Assembly: GCF_014066305.1 (NCBI RefSeq)
Contig: NW_023501044.1
Span: 186,001-250,000, forward strand
From: Letharia columbiana
Lineage: Eukaryota > Ascomycota > Lecanoromycetes > Lecanorales > Parmeliaceae
DNA: 64,000 nt
Reading direction: 5' to 3'
A program made the translations under genes and the position numbers. Shown piece after piece: positions 1-11,700 of the stretch; within the stretch, counting starts at the first letter, position 1, and each line of letters opens with the position of its first letter. The notes under the pieces were generated by a model that searched no databases, was not told the origin of the DNA, and was given only the letters and a program-made list of their open reading frames with translations.

Positions 1-2100
1 TCGATAAAGTCTATACATATCTCGCGAATATCGTTAAAATCCTATAACCGACGTTTACGATTTAGTTCTATAGAGATATTAATTTCAATAGCGACGTCGT
101 CGATAATCTCTTATACTATTAATAGCCTTAAAATAAAGTAAAGTAATATCAAGATTCGCTAAGCGTCTTTAATTAAAGAATAGTTAATATTACGTAATAT
201 TCGCTTATATATCTTATTTAGTAATTAAGATAGTAAATCGAATAGATGATTAAGATAATCTTTACTACGAGAATATAACTATAAAGATTTAAATTAACAT
301 TTAACTCATCGAAATCTATAGAATAATTAGTCGAGATTCTTTAACGCTAATACTATATTATCGTTATTTACTTATACGCCCTTAATACGTTTAATTAATA
401 TATCTTAAATCTTATTATAATATAGTAATAATTTTCGAAGTCTTCGATCTATATTAAATCGACCAGATATAAAATCGATAATATTCTTATCTATCTCTAT
501 ATTTTATATTATAACTTATTAATTAGCAGAAATATCGAGAGAATCGCGAATATCCGACTTATCCCTACTTGTAAAGAAGAGATATAGATCTTATACGCCT
601 TAGTTTCGCATTAACTCTAATATATTAAGCATATACTCTCGTAGTTTATTTCGAGGGCTCTCGTTAAGCGCGTTTAATATAATATATATCTAATAAAATC
701 TTTAAATTAGGCGATAGAGATACTTTATAAGCATTAACGATAGAGGTATATCGACTTTATATAACTTATATAGTCGAATAAGATCTATATAGTTATCTTA
801 AAGCTAACTTAATAATTATAGTAGTAGTAACCGTAGTATAGTTAATATATTCTATTTCGACTTATCGTTAAAGATAAAATAAAAGAATATAATTCCGACG
901 TTAAGGTTAGATCTTCGATATCGTAGAGCGAATTATATCGCTATTAAGTATAAGACTAACTTATTAGATTTCGTAAATTCGTTTAACTATATAATAAAGT
1001 TCTCCTCGATTAATTATCTTAAAAACTAAGAACTCTTAATAAGTTACGTCCTCGTATTAAAGTGTTTTTTTATATACGCTATATTATAGTCGATAGTAGC
1101 ATTAGATACTTTTAGTTAGTTACGAAGATTAGATAATATTTAATCGACTCTAATTAAGTCTAAAAGAACTTTCACTTAAATAATATTATCTTAAACTCTC
1201 TAAGTATTCTTAAGCTATAATACGCTTAGTGTAGAGAATAGATTACCACGTATATCATTAATATCTTTATCGAGTTTCTATAGAGTACTTCGTCGAAAAG
1301 AATATATTACTCGATATTCTATAACTCTAATAGCAGCCTTAATTCCCTATAAGGGGATTTCGCTAAATTTCTAACACTCATCCTATAGTTCTTAAATGAA
1401 TTCCTCGCAACTATTTATCGACATTATAAAAAGATGAAAAAAAAAACTCGATGCTCTCGATTAAGCTTTATTTCTCTACTTGAAAATAGCGATCTAATAA
1501 TATCTTTCTAAGATATTAAAAGATTTCTAAAAGGCTATTAAGTCTCTCAATCATATAAATAAGCTTTAAGTCTCGATTTTCTTAGATATTATAGAAGTCG
1601 ACTAATAACTATATAACTTAAATTCCTAGCGAGATTAACTCCGTTACGCTTACCGCGACGAAGAGCGAATTAATTATTAAAGTCAATCTCGGTCTTAATA
1701 TTATTTAGGGTAATTATTTTCTAGAAGAATAATTAGTAAAGATAATAGATTAAAGAATCTAGATAATAGAAGTTCTCTTCATTCACGGTTTCGTAGAACG
1801 AGGGGAAATACTTTTATATCAAACAGTATATTAGCCTCGCCGTTAGTCTTATCGCTATTATATTCTATATAATAGCATTATTATCTTAAGGCTTTAATAG
1901 GCTAATATAACGTATATATAGGCTATACTATAGACATACAGCGGTAGTCGTAATTACTTAAGCTAAAGCAATTTATTTAGTACGAGATTCTACTATGGCG
2001 AGATCTCATCATCGAGCCCTCAATATATTAATAGTATTATAACTTCTTATTCTTAAGCAACTTCCTTACGCTTACGATATCTAGAGTCGAGGCGATAGGG
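1..2100. other. AT-rich RIP-degraded repeat relic
   Basis: The stretch is strongly AT-rich and TpA-rich in all frames, as in the identifiable RIP-mutated transposons further right. No open frame of useful length and no terminal repeat was recognised. It is probably the remnant of one or more transposable elements, but I cannot name the family. The right edge grades into the NLR fragment that follows. Confidence 0.6.
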
Positions 2101-2139
2101 GCCTTAGCGCCCGGGGTATTTCCGCTCTTGGTACAACAT

Positions 2140-2935
2140 ACTAAACACTTCGACGATACCGTACGGCCCTTCAAACGCTGTAAAACTCTGCAAGAGTGGC
2201 AAGAAGCAGAACTGTTGGTCAGGATCTTGCCCATGGAGAATTATATGTGGAGGTGCCACCACTCTCGCCTTAAGAAGCGAAAGCATTGTTGCGATTGAAA
2301 CTGAAAGGATCTGCGAGCTCTTTCGACGTGTCGAGTACTACAGAAAGGCTTCTGGATGTCCTAGGATATATTCCGCTAGCCGTCACGCAGGCTACTGCCT
2401 TTATTATCCGCAATCGATGGACCCTTTAAGGCTATCTAGCAGCCCTTAAAAAAGATAAGTAAAACCTAATAGAATATCTAAGTCAGGAGCTTTAAGATCC
2501 TCGAAGACCGCGTGGTTTTCCTAATCCGGTCTTTCGAACATAAAAACTATCCTTCGACTCACATCCTCGCCTAAGAGCCTAAGGCGGCGAAGCTACTATT
2601 ATTTATAGCGATACTTAATTTATAGCGGATCTTAGAGAAGCTATTACGACGGCTAACTGAGAGAGAGATGGACTTTCGGATGGCGATCGATACGCTTGAC
2701 GGGTTCGCTTTAATCAGTCAAGAGATTAGGGAAGAGACATACGCGATTCACCCACTCGTGTAAGCATCAGTGCACTACTGGCTAGAGCAGAGCAGTGAGA
2801 AAGCGGACTACGCGGGCCAAGCTTTACAGCTGTTAGCGGAGGAGTTCCCGAACGGTGAGCATGAGCATAGAGAAACGTGTGAGCCTTTATTGGCGCATGC
2901 TCAAGCAGTATTGTGCCATAAATACACATCAGAAA
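2140..2935 (+). pseudogene. NB-ARC/TPR NLR gene fragment, RIP-inactivated
   Basis: This is a broken fragment of a fungal NOD-like receptor (STAND ATPase), a family that senses non-self and heterokaryon signals in the cytoplasm. Conceptual plus-strand translation, with frame changes, gives the end of an NB-ARC module: YVEVPPLSP, then LLDVLGYIPLAVTQAT, then NRWTL and LAAL, then MDFRMAIDTLDGFALIS and YAIHPLV, then the open frame HYWLEQSSEKADYAGQAL at 2770-3000. That order (RNBS-type motif, GLPLA-like motif, winged-helix end, start of the TPR part) is typical of fungal NLRs. The P-loop is not found, so the 5' part is missing or mutated beyond recognition. Stops replace expected Gln/Trp codons (TAA after HPLV, in RNRWTL-stop, in VFRT-stop), which fits C-to-T RIP mutation. 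Homology fades near 2935, just before a minisatellite. Family assignment is confident; the exact ends are not. Confidence 0.75.
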
Positions 2936-3002
2936 ATGAATTGAAAGAAAGTAAGAGGACTCTCCAGGTCTCCCTCACTTTGTGGATGGTCTGGCCGTGA
3001 GA

Positions 3003-3520
3003 GTACGCGTCAGGGAGTACTCCTACCGCGGGGAGTACGCGCAGGGGGAGTACTACCTACCACCGTTTTTGAAGCTACCGAGGGGAAGGGGGATACTCGC
3101 TGGGGAAGTACTGGCCGGGGGACTACTCCCCATAGGGCAGACCTCCAAAAACCGAGGGTTCGCTAGGAAGAGTACTCGCTGAGGGAGTACGCGCAGGGGG
3201 AGTACTCCCCGTCTCACGTTTTGGGCTACCGCGGGGAGTACTCCCCGCCTCAGTTCTTGGAGCTACCGAGGGGAGTACGCGCAAGGGGGAGTAATCGCTA
3301 GGGGAGTACTACCCACCACCATTTTTAGAGCTACCATAGGGAGTGCTCGCAGGGGGAGTACTACCCACCTCACTTTTTGGAGCCACCGTGGGGAGTATGC
3401 GCAAAGGGAGTGCTCGCAGGTGGAGTACTCACCGTACTCCCCAGCACCCCTCAATTTTTGGAAGGTTTACTAGTGGGGAGTACTCCGTATAATCCAAAAA
3501 GTGAGGGGGATGTTGGGAAG
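3003..3520. repeat. GC-rich minisatellite (GGGGAGTACT-type)
   Basis: Imperfect tandem units contain GGGGGAGTACT, CACTTTTTGGAGCTACCG and GGGGAGTACGCGCA. They recur roughly every 65-75 bp about seven times, with internal sub-repeats of GGGAGTACKCGC. Several overlapping short ORFs lie here on both strands but all follow the repeat. It starts directly after the NLR remnant. Confidence 0.85.
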
Positions 3521-4245
3521 TACTCCCCTGGCGAGCACTGGCTTCTAGGGTACGGCTTTCACGGTACTGCCCTTCACGGTGCTACTTTCCCTAGTACTGG
3601 CTTTCAGTACTGGCTTCTACATTACTGGCTTCCCCAGCCTCACCACCCTCCACAATTATGACCGTTGGGCACTTGGCCTTTACGTCCAGTTTGCCTTTTC
3701 GATTCTGTATCTCATTTCTACATTCAGGGTGGGGCTAGGTTGCTGTCCTTCGAGAACAGGATTTCTCGTTGTCTGGTCGCATGGTAGAAGTTCCTTATTC
3801 TCGAACCTTCTTGCTGCGCCTTATCCTGCAGTAGTATCTACTTCTTGCTTCCCCCTTCTGGCTCCGCGCGTCCAATTACTGCTCCTAATTCCTAATTCGA
3901 TTCCGCGACTCTGTCAACGTCCTCTTTCCAACTGTCAAGGAGTGTCCTCCGGACAATTGTTATCTGGAGACAGCTGTCTCCAGGAATACCTACGGTTTCT
4001 CGCCGGGCTTGTTACAAAGAGGCTCAGAGATGTATATTATTAGTCCGCGATGCGACGTGTGGCACTAAGACCAGTGCGGGCCGGACCTAGAAAATTACCT
4101 GCAGAACGAAAACTTCTGATTCTCTTTTACACGCAGAGCACAGCAAGATAGCGTTAGATAAGCACTCTTTCCCCTCTTTTCTCAATATGTCTGTCCACTT
4201 ACAGGCTGTCTCAGTAATATAGTTTGTATGTTAAGTGGTGCTGTA
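3521..4245. other. Intergenic, no supported gene
   Basis: Base composition is balanced. A 154-codon plus-strand frame (3579-4043) starts inside degenerate copies of a TACTGGCTT repeat and shows no recognisable domain. I see no RNA gene or transposon end. Confidence 0.4.
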
Positions 4246-4249
4246 GGAA

Positions 4250-4645
4250 GTCCTGCGTGAACTAGCGGCTTTATCAATGAGTAGTATCACAATCCCATTG
4301 GCTTTTGTACCGTCGGTTAGTAATCCTTGGAAGTGGTTACGTATTGAGGCGGAGTCAAGGCTTTATTGCTCCTGCTTAGCCTTTCATCGCACGTGACAGT
4401 AGTTTTCTACGTACACTCAAAAAACTACTGCCATGTAATCTGGCGCCCTTTAACTGAGGAGTGAATGGGCTACTATCTAGGAGTACTAGAGTCCCATTGG
4501 CTTTTATGTCCTTCGTCAGCAATCCTTCACATCCTCGCTCCTTCTCAGCCCCTCGACCCATATCACGGTAGTTTTCAGCGCTATGTACAAAAACCCACTG
4601 TCGTGTGACCTGGCACTCGTTACCTGAAAGGTTCCCCCTCTTGAC
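4250..4645 (+). repeat. Diverged direct repeat, about 195 bp x 2
   Basis: Two consecutive units each contain TCCCATTGGCTTTT, then GTCRGYWAAYCCTT, then a small imperfect inverted pair around CAGTAGTTTT ... AACTACTG and the phrase GTRAYCTGGC. The copies lie near 4262-4450 and 4470-4625. The internal palindrome suggests a decayed terminal-inverted-repeat element, but no target duplication was found. Confidence 0.5.
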
Positions 4646-5089
4646 TGCAATCATAAAGGATGAGTTAGATGCCGAAAGATCCGTCTTTACTACGTAATGC
4701 AGTCTGACTTCCTCACGCCGACCTCGTGTCTTAGGCATTGAGCGAAGTACTTCCTGTATCCACTAGGGAGGTGTGGGAGTTGGGTGGGAAGGGAGTTGTG
4801 TTTTGTAGACGTCATCATTTGAGCCGCTTCGAACCTTTTTTTTTTTTATGTTTTCAACGCTTAAAATAGTGAATCTGTACCTTGTAGAATGGTGAGCCGT
4901 CTATGGACTCGCGATAAGCCCAGATTCAGGGGATGGTTAGGACGTCTACTGACTGGATTTGAAGAGGGTTCCCTGGGTTCTCCCGCCAAGTTTCTGACCC
5001 TGCCATGACACTCTCCCCGGCCCCCTCCCTCACAAAGTGATATGTGCCAAGAAATGTAGATTCTGTGCCATTTGAGAGGCGAATACAGA
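4646..5089. other. Intergenic, nothing recognised
   Basis: Holds a T-tract near 4835 and the region downstream of the minus-strand gene that ends at 5090. No feature supported. Confidence 0.4.
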
Positions 5090-6001
5090 TCACAGTTCAT
5101 CATCAGTATCATCCAACAACTCCATCTCCAATTCTCCTAGTGTCTTTGTAAGTGCCCCTTCTTCAACCACGATCTCAGCATCGGTCCTCCTCTTCAGCGC
5201 CTTCAGTAACCCAACGATCGCCTTTGTCCTCTTGTCCATCTCCCCATCTCCCAGCAGCATCTGAGACTCGAAGGTGCGCCAGCTTGGTTGATAGGTCAAT
5301 CTGAAGTGCTTGATCATGGGTGCATTTGAGTCTTGTTCATTTGCTAAGAGCCTAAGGATACGCAATACTAGCTTTCCAGCGTGTGAGAAGTAGCTGCCGC
5401 CCCTGGTAGCGCCCCAAATCGCATGGCGCGAAGTCACCAAGTGTATTTTGCGCAGGCGTTGGAAGCAATGTGGGTAGATATAGCCTTGAGCCATAGATCC
5501 AAATAGCGCTTCGAATTCTAAGCTTCGATTTCGACTCCGCCGTGACAATTTGTTCGCACTCTCGACAGTCGCTTCAGTATCTTCGCGGAAAAGGCTGGGG
5601 GGGTCAACGAGTCTGTCAGGGTATGTGCCGAGCGTGCATTGCCTTACAACTGGCGTGGCAAGATGGATTCGGACACTAATGGTGTCGTAGAGGACTGAGA
5701 TGGCCTCGGAGTATATTTGCTTGTTGACTCGGAGAATGGTGGGGTCGATGTTGAAGGAGGCTTCTCTGCCATGCCTATCATGGTAGAGTGTGTAAACGCG
5801 CGCAGGATCGGGGCTGAGGAGCTCCTTGTAGATCTTCGTACGTAGCTCAAGAGGGAGAGTGTGCAGTAGTGAGGCTTGAATATTGGAGCCCATGTTTCGC
5901 GGCTTGTTGACGGTAGTGGAATGAAGCAATGAGCAAACGTGGCAGCGGGGATATTCCCGAATGCTTGGCATCGCTGTAAGAAGGAAACGGCTGGCGTGCA
6001 C
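5090..6001 (-). CDS. LPxELR-type (F-box/2EXR-like) hypothetical protein
   Basis: A single-exon frame of 303 codons. The first in-frame Met is at 6001, but Met at 5893 (MGSNIQASLLHTLPLELR) gives a more typical start, because the conserved core begins just after it. The core LHTLPLELRTKIYKELL followed by ILRVNKQIYSEAISVLYDT is the hallmark of a large ascomycete family of short F-box-like/2EXR-like proteins (LP-x-E-LR-x-x-I-Y, then L-R-x-x-K/R-Q-I-Y-x-E). Its function is unknown; an F-box-like protein-interaction role is inference. The C-terminus is acidic (ELLDDTDDEL). There is no signal peptide or membrane segment. Base use is normal and no stops interrupt it, although it sits between two ruined NLR genes, so it seems to have escaped RIP. 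It could be a lineage-specific paralogue with no essential function. Confidence 0.7.
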   Translation of the reverse strand: MHASRFLLTAMPSIREYPRCHVCSLLHSTTVNKPRNMGSNIQASLLHTLPLELRTKIYKELLSPDPARVYTLYHDRHGREASFNIDPTILRVNKQIYSEAISVLYDTISVRIHLATPVVRQCTLGTYPDRLVDPPSLFREDTEATVESANKLSRRSRNRSLEFEALFGSMAQGYIYPHCFQRLRKIHLVTSRHAIWGATRGGSYFSHAGKLVLRILRLLANEQDSNAPMIKHFRLTYQPSWRTFESQMLLGDGEMDKRTKAIVGLLKALKRRTDAEIVVEEGALTKTLGELEMELLDDTDDEL

Positions 6002-6659
6002 TTATTTTACTTATTTATTATAGCTCCGTGAACGCAAACAGTTGAAGGTCCAAAATTGGAAAACTTTCTAGAATTGGATTCGTCCTGACTTATCAGAGAA
6101 CCTTTTATAGGTGGCATTTCTCATTATTCTCGCATCAATATGTTGTAATGTTGATTATATCCTATTCAAAATGATCCATCTGGCTCAAGAAATCTGGGAT
6201 CAAATTACGCAAGATTTACCTTCGTTTTCCGCTACTCAGATCTTTGGATTTAAAGGAAAATAGCGGAGCGTTAGTTAAATCTCATATAATCCGTAAGGCT
6301 AGGCTAGTAATGGTCTTGGACGAAATTTTAGCCAGTCGTCACGGAATACGCTTGGCATTTTCTCATCTCTAAGGGCAGCTAGCCTTCAAGTTCTGCGAGT
6401 TAACCAAGGCAAATACTTGTGCCTCAAGCTTGAAGGTATGGAGACTTCCGTATCTTATATCGTAGATTCAGCGGCTGCAGGCAGCGGATGATGAGCTCCG
6501 CTAGGGGGCCGCCATGCAGGCTTCGCACCTGGACGTCCGCCAGGAGGGTTCGCACTTTGGAAATACCAATGCTCTCCACAGTCAGATCTTCCAGGGCAAT
6601 TTCTATGGGCTTACCATCAGTTAGACACCCACCAATACGGACAGAACACAAGCTGATAA
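6002..6659. other. Intergenic / lost 5' part of NLR
   Basis: 6002-6420 is AT-leaning, with no gene seen. 6424-6659 is GC-balanced and may hold an upstream exon of the adjacent NLR, since the NB-ARC frame opens at 6660 without a Met and has a possible acceptor (CAG at 6664-6666). No domain could be read in it. Confidence 0.35.
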
Positions 6660-8288
6660 TGCTCAGATCCGACGGCTGCTGCCCAAGTCGCCCCTGGCTC
6701 GTATGAGGGCCATTACGCCAACTCGTCCCTCCGACCGGCCCTCAACTACGTCTCGCGACCACGACTTCACCAAAAGATCAAAGAACAGTTGCACGACCTC
6801 AAGGATGACGGGGTGGAAGACGTGCAGATCCTGGTAGTGCGGGGACTCGGTGGAGCGGGCAAGTCGCAGCTGGTGCTGAACTACATCCGCGAACATCGAC
6901 AGGACTACACTGCTGTGTTCTGCATCGAAGCTGGATCGAAGGAGTCGATTGAACGCGACTATGTCCAAATCTACCGACTCCTCTACAGTCGCCAGATGGA
7001 TGCAGGCCACGAGATGGTGAAGGTGGAAGATGCGGTGGCTGCGGTCAAGCGCTGGTTTCATGGCCGTGAGGGGCGATGGCTAGTGGTTCTAGACAGTGCG
7101 GACATCATCGACAACGATCGAGACAAATCTTACATCGACCTGGGATATTTTATCCCTGACGCGCCTGGAGTGCATGTTATTATCACCTCGCGGAGCTTAA
7201 CAGCTAAGGAGATGACAACGCTGGACACGGTGGAAGTAGCGGATATGGAGCCACCGGAGGCGATAGAGCTGTTCCAAAGATGCGCGAAGATAAAGGAAAA
7301 GGGCCAAGACATCGCGACGGAAGTGGCTCAAATCGTCCAAGAGCTGGGATACTTAGCCTTGGCAATCACCCTGGCAGGTTCATACGTATCGGTGACGGCT
7401 CGCTTGTCGTCTGATATTAGGCGGTATCTCCTCGAGTACCGCGAGCGGCGAAAAGAACTACTTCGACGGCGGGCCAAGCGGCATATACATCAATACGGAG
7501 AAAGCGTTTTGAGCACATGGGAAGCATCATTCGAGGCGATTGAGAATCAGAATCCAGCCGCGGCCCGCTTGCTGAGTCTATTGGCGTTTGTGAACTTTGA
7601 GGATATCTTAGTCTCTTCGATGGGGACGGGGCCGGTGTCCTGGCGAGCGCTCCCAATCGTGGTGCGGAACCATCAGAGGCCACGACATCGTCTAATGAGA
7701 CGTGGCAGTCGTTCCTCTTCTCTGAGCAGTAATGGACAGTATGTGAGCTTGAATCGGCGTTCGAGACGCTTCAAAGTTATTCTCCGATTCAGCGGAAACC
7801 GGATCAAAAGAGCTATACGATGCACAAGCTCGAATATGCATGGGGCCAAGACCGGTTGGAGGCGGACGGGAAACGGCAGCTGAGCAGCCTCGCCACGGAG
7901 CTTATGGCAGATGCCACCGCCGAGAATCAGATCGATCCTAGTTATCAACTCCGGCTGGTGCTGCATGTGACGGCTAGCTTTGGTATGTTTGTCCTCTGCA
8001 TGAACCACTGGACGAGCTTGCGATGGGTCGACTCGCTGTGATCAATAAAATAGAAGGCTTCCTATTCAGGATAGGACGGTGGTCCGAGGCGATGCGAGTA
8101 TTTCACTTGAGAAAAACAGAGAAGCTAGAGCAAGGAGCATCCTGACGAGCGATTACTGTCTTGCCTATTTGCTGCACCAAAAGAAACGGTACAAGCATGC
8201 GGAAATGTTTTACCATCGAGCATACTCTGGAAGTAGAAAGACACTCGGAGAGAAGGACCCGACTACTGCAGCATGCTTACGGTACTAA
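6660..8288 (+). pseudogene. NB-ARC/TPR NLR gene, frameshifted
   Basis: A fungal NLR (STAND NTPase). An intact NB-ARC frame runs from 6660 to about 7615: linker NYVSRPRLHQKIKEQL, P-loop LGGAGKSQL (near 6850-6876), Walker B WLVVLDSAD (near 7079-7105), then VIITSRS, DMEPPEAIELF and ELGYLALAITLAGSYV. After NFEDI the reading breaks. A second frame resumes with ETWQSFLFSEQ-stop-WTV, SAFETLQSYSPIQRKPDQ and MHKLEYAWGQDRLEADGK, the conserved post-NB-ARC segment. Further shifts follow: LAVINKIEGFLFRIGRWSEA near 8030-8090, and a TPR-like KRYKHAEMFYHRAYSG near 8186-8232. So at least one frameshift near 7610 and a Gln-to-TAA stop near 7733 disable it, and the TPR array stops at the retrotransposon edge. 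No ATG opens the NB-ARC frame, so the 5' exon is uncertain. Effector domain not identified. Confidence 0.8.
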
Positions 8289-8422
8289 TCAAATAGGAGT
8301 CTTTGTTTTGCGGATTCAAACGCATGCCCATTTCTTTTCCCATCACTATATTTCTGCCCATCCTACTTCTGCTTCATACTGCTTCTTCTCCTACTCAACT
8401 ATAGCATAAATATATTAAGGTG

Positions 8423-8427
8423 CTATA
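8423..8427. repeat. Target-site duplication CTATA (left)
   Basis: CTATA directly before the left LTR, matched by CTATA at 15552-15556 directly after the right LTR. Confidence 0.85.
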
Positions 8428-8702
8428 TGTGAGGGGGTAGTCCTTTGGCAGTCAGCTAGCGGACATAGGCTACAAAAGACGTAGTGTCGTTATGGGGTTT
8501 AATAGTATATTTGGTAATAGAACTAATCTCTAAGGAACACCAAAACTCCGGGGTATACGAAGTAGACCTATGTCCGCCAAGCCCCTAGATATACGAGGCA
8601 CGTTATTAAAACTAAACCCTAAAAGGGACTCTAATATAATATATACGATATCGACGCTTTAGCGTAAGTAGCGTTAAGGTCTATAACGTATTAGGTCTAA
8701 TA
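8428..8702 (-). repeat. Gypsy LTR, left copy (3' LTR of the element)
   Basis: Aligns end to end with 15277-15551; shared blocks include AAAAGACGTAGT, AGTATATTTGGTAATAGAAC-like sequence and CGTAAGTAGCG. This copy kept more C and G than the right one. Confidence 0.9.
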
Positions 8703-11559
8703 ATTACCTCTTCTTCTAGGCCTTAATTTCTAGACACTTAAATAAAGATAGAATACTTATTAAAAAACCTTTAAACCTTAATAGAAAAATAAGAGAAAAG
8801 AGTTAATCTATTAAGATTATAATATTATTTTAATAATGCGATAGAACTAACTCTTACGCGTCGTAGGCGCGTTACTAATATATTATATAATAATATTAAT
8901 ACTACCTTTAAGAATAATATCGCTTTTATAATATTAATTAATAATAATTTATAGTAAGTTAACGCGTTTAGTATCGACGTTCTTATAGCGCTAGTTAATA
9001 GCCTCTATAGCGAATAATATTAGATTTAAGAATTTATAATAAATTCTCGAAAATCTAGTAAGTAAAAGGAGAGAGAAGAGTTTTTCTATAGGTAACGTTA
9101 TTTCTATAGCGTATTATATCTATAGCGAAGCAACGTAGTAATAATCTTTATTATAGAGATTTGAAGGGAGTAATCGATAAAGCGACGCGTCCGCGATAAC
9201 GCCCTCGATTATTAATTAATAATAATAGTAGAAATAATAACGATAGCTAGGCGACGCGGCTCTATAGATAATAGCGAAATATTACCGCGTCGCTGCTATT
9301 TATATTATTAGATATTATCTACTAGTAATAGCGCTACAATAGAGAATATAAAAACCTCTTTTAAATTATTTATTTTTATTCTTTATAACTTCTAATATCT
9401 CTCTTATAAGTACTTACTCTAGCGCTATAACGTCGATATTAATATTAATATAAGTATAATATATCTTATTATACTAGTAGTCTACTTCTCTTTATTATAA
9501 ATATCTTATTATTATTAATCGCGTTAGTGCGTAAACTAATAATTTTATAATACTCTTTTTTAATAATAATAATAACTTTAATAGTAAGTATATAGTCGCT
9601 TTATAGGCGCGACTACTAACCCTTAACTATTCCTATTACTATCGCTTTATATACGTATCTACTAATAAGTTCTAGTATCTAATTTATTATATAGAACTTG
9701 CTTTTATCGAGGCGATAATTTATATATTTAAGATAAGTCTTTCTTTTATAATAACTGTAAGGCTAGAAGATATAGTATTAGTCGCTATATTAAAATCCCT
9801 CTATATCTTTAGACGTAAATAAGAAAATTAATATAACGTTATCGCCGCGCTAAATAGTTTTAAAAGCTATCTCGTCGATATACTAAGTTTAATAAAGAGA
9901 TTATCTAATAATATAAGTTATAGAAGTATATAATAGCGATAACTTCGATTATCTCTACTATAATTATAGATCTTTAAGGCTAGCTCGTAACGATATATAA
10001 GTATATAGAGAAATTAAAGGGAATAAATAAGTTATTAGAGAAGAAGCTTAAAAGCCTTTATTAATATATGACGAACGTCGATAGATATTAATATGAAGAT
10101 TATACTTTAATTATCTTCTCGTTAGAGAACTAAGTTAATAAACTCGATTTAAGATCTAACGCTGAGATAGTAGAGGATACTTAAGTAGCGATCTTTTTTT
10201 AGTAGTAGCGCTGACGTAAGGCTCTTAGATAATTCTTTAATAACTACTCTAGATAAAAATACGTCTATATTAATAGCACGTATTTTAATACGATAAACTC
10301 TCTTTATAGTAGAGCTTAGTAGATAGTTAAATAATATAATTATTTTATTAATCTATATCTTAATAGTAGTAAGTATAGAGGAGTACACGCGTAGTATAAG
10401 TATTATCTAGAAATATATCTAATCTAATTAATAATTATATCTTATTTTATTACCTTCGCTTACTCGCCGTTAATTTATATAATTAATTAAGCTTTTTAGT
10501 AATAAGAGACTTATTATTTATTACTTAGTACTTTCGCTTATTACTTATCTACTTATAAGCTTAAATTAGCTCGCTAGTATTAATAAGTTCGTTATCTAAT
10601 AATTATTAATTATACTCTTTATCTTAATTAGTTTATTTAATTTTATATTAAACGCCTTTCTTATACTTAATCTTATTAATAATTTCTTTAATCTTTTAAA
10701 GCTTATTATTATTAATAAGATTAAGAGTCTATATAAAGACTTTTACTATATTATTATAATCGCGAAGATAATAAGACTTAAGTAACGATATATAAAAGAT
10801 ATTATAAATTCTATACGTTAAGAATAGAAGTAGACGATATATCTACGCTTCTATCTTATCTATAATCTAAAATAGTCTTATAAATTTATAAGATAACTTC
10901 TTATTTAGATATTTCTACTTTAGATTCTTAGTCGCTAGTATTATTAAATTACTTATCTTATAGCTTTAAAACTAATATATTTTATTATAGTATTTAAACT
11001 AAATCGTAACCGCGCTATAAAGACGCTTTATTATCTTATTCCTTAATATTTATAACTTCTTTACTCTATTATTTATAGCGAATATCTCCCTCTCGATAAA
11101 GTTATTCTTAATCTCTTAACGGATTTTAGAATAATATTCGTATATTAGAAAGAACGATATTATTTTGATAGAGGAATATTAATTATTTATATAAGCGAAC
11201 TCTACTATTAATAGTTATTTCGCTTAAATATTTTACTTATTATTAGCGAATACGCGTAAGAAGTATTTTAGTATCTAATTTTATCGCTTAATCTATTTAT
11301 TAATTTGCGAGTAAAAGACGATACTTAAGCGTCGTTTAATTTTAGAATAAAAGTAAATAGCGGACTAAAAGCTACTGATAAATATAGAGCCTCTATTATT
11401 AATAATATTATTTGATATACTATAGCGATATACTATTTCGAAATAAAATACTTCCGCTAGTTAAGCGATATCGATTATAATAAATATAGAAATATATCTT
11501 ATTATTTTTGTAAATCGATTTATTATAATTAGAATAGTATCGTAGATAATACTCTTATA

Positions 11560-11700
11560 TTTACTCGCTAATAAGTCGATAATAAAGTCTATAGAAATTT
11601 CCTTTTATAACTTAATAGCGATAGAAAGCGAGCTTAACTCGCTATATAGGCGATGTCGCGGAGCTTTAGTTCGCTAGTAAACATTATATATCTTAATATA
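11560..11700 (-). pseudogene. Gypsy integrase remnant
   Basis: Minus-strand translation reads KAPRHRLYSELSSLSI and, after one stop where Trp is expected, KEISIDFIIDL. This is the conserved stretch of Ty3/gypsy integrases between the zinc-binding part and the catalytic core. It shows the element's coding strand and subfamily, and the Trp-to-stop change is RIP-like. Confidence 0.85.

Noticed and set aside
3579..4043. 154-codon ORF after the minisatellite
   Set aside because: Starts within degenerate TACTGG repeats, has no domain, and its hydrophobic composition is that of random pyrimidine-rich sequence.
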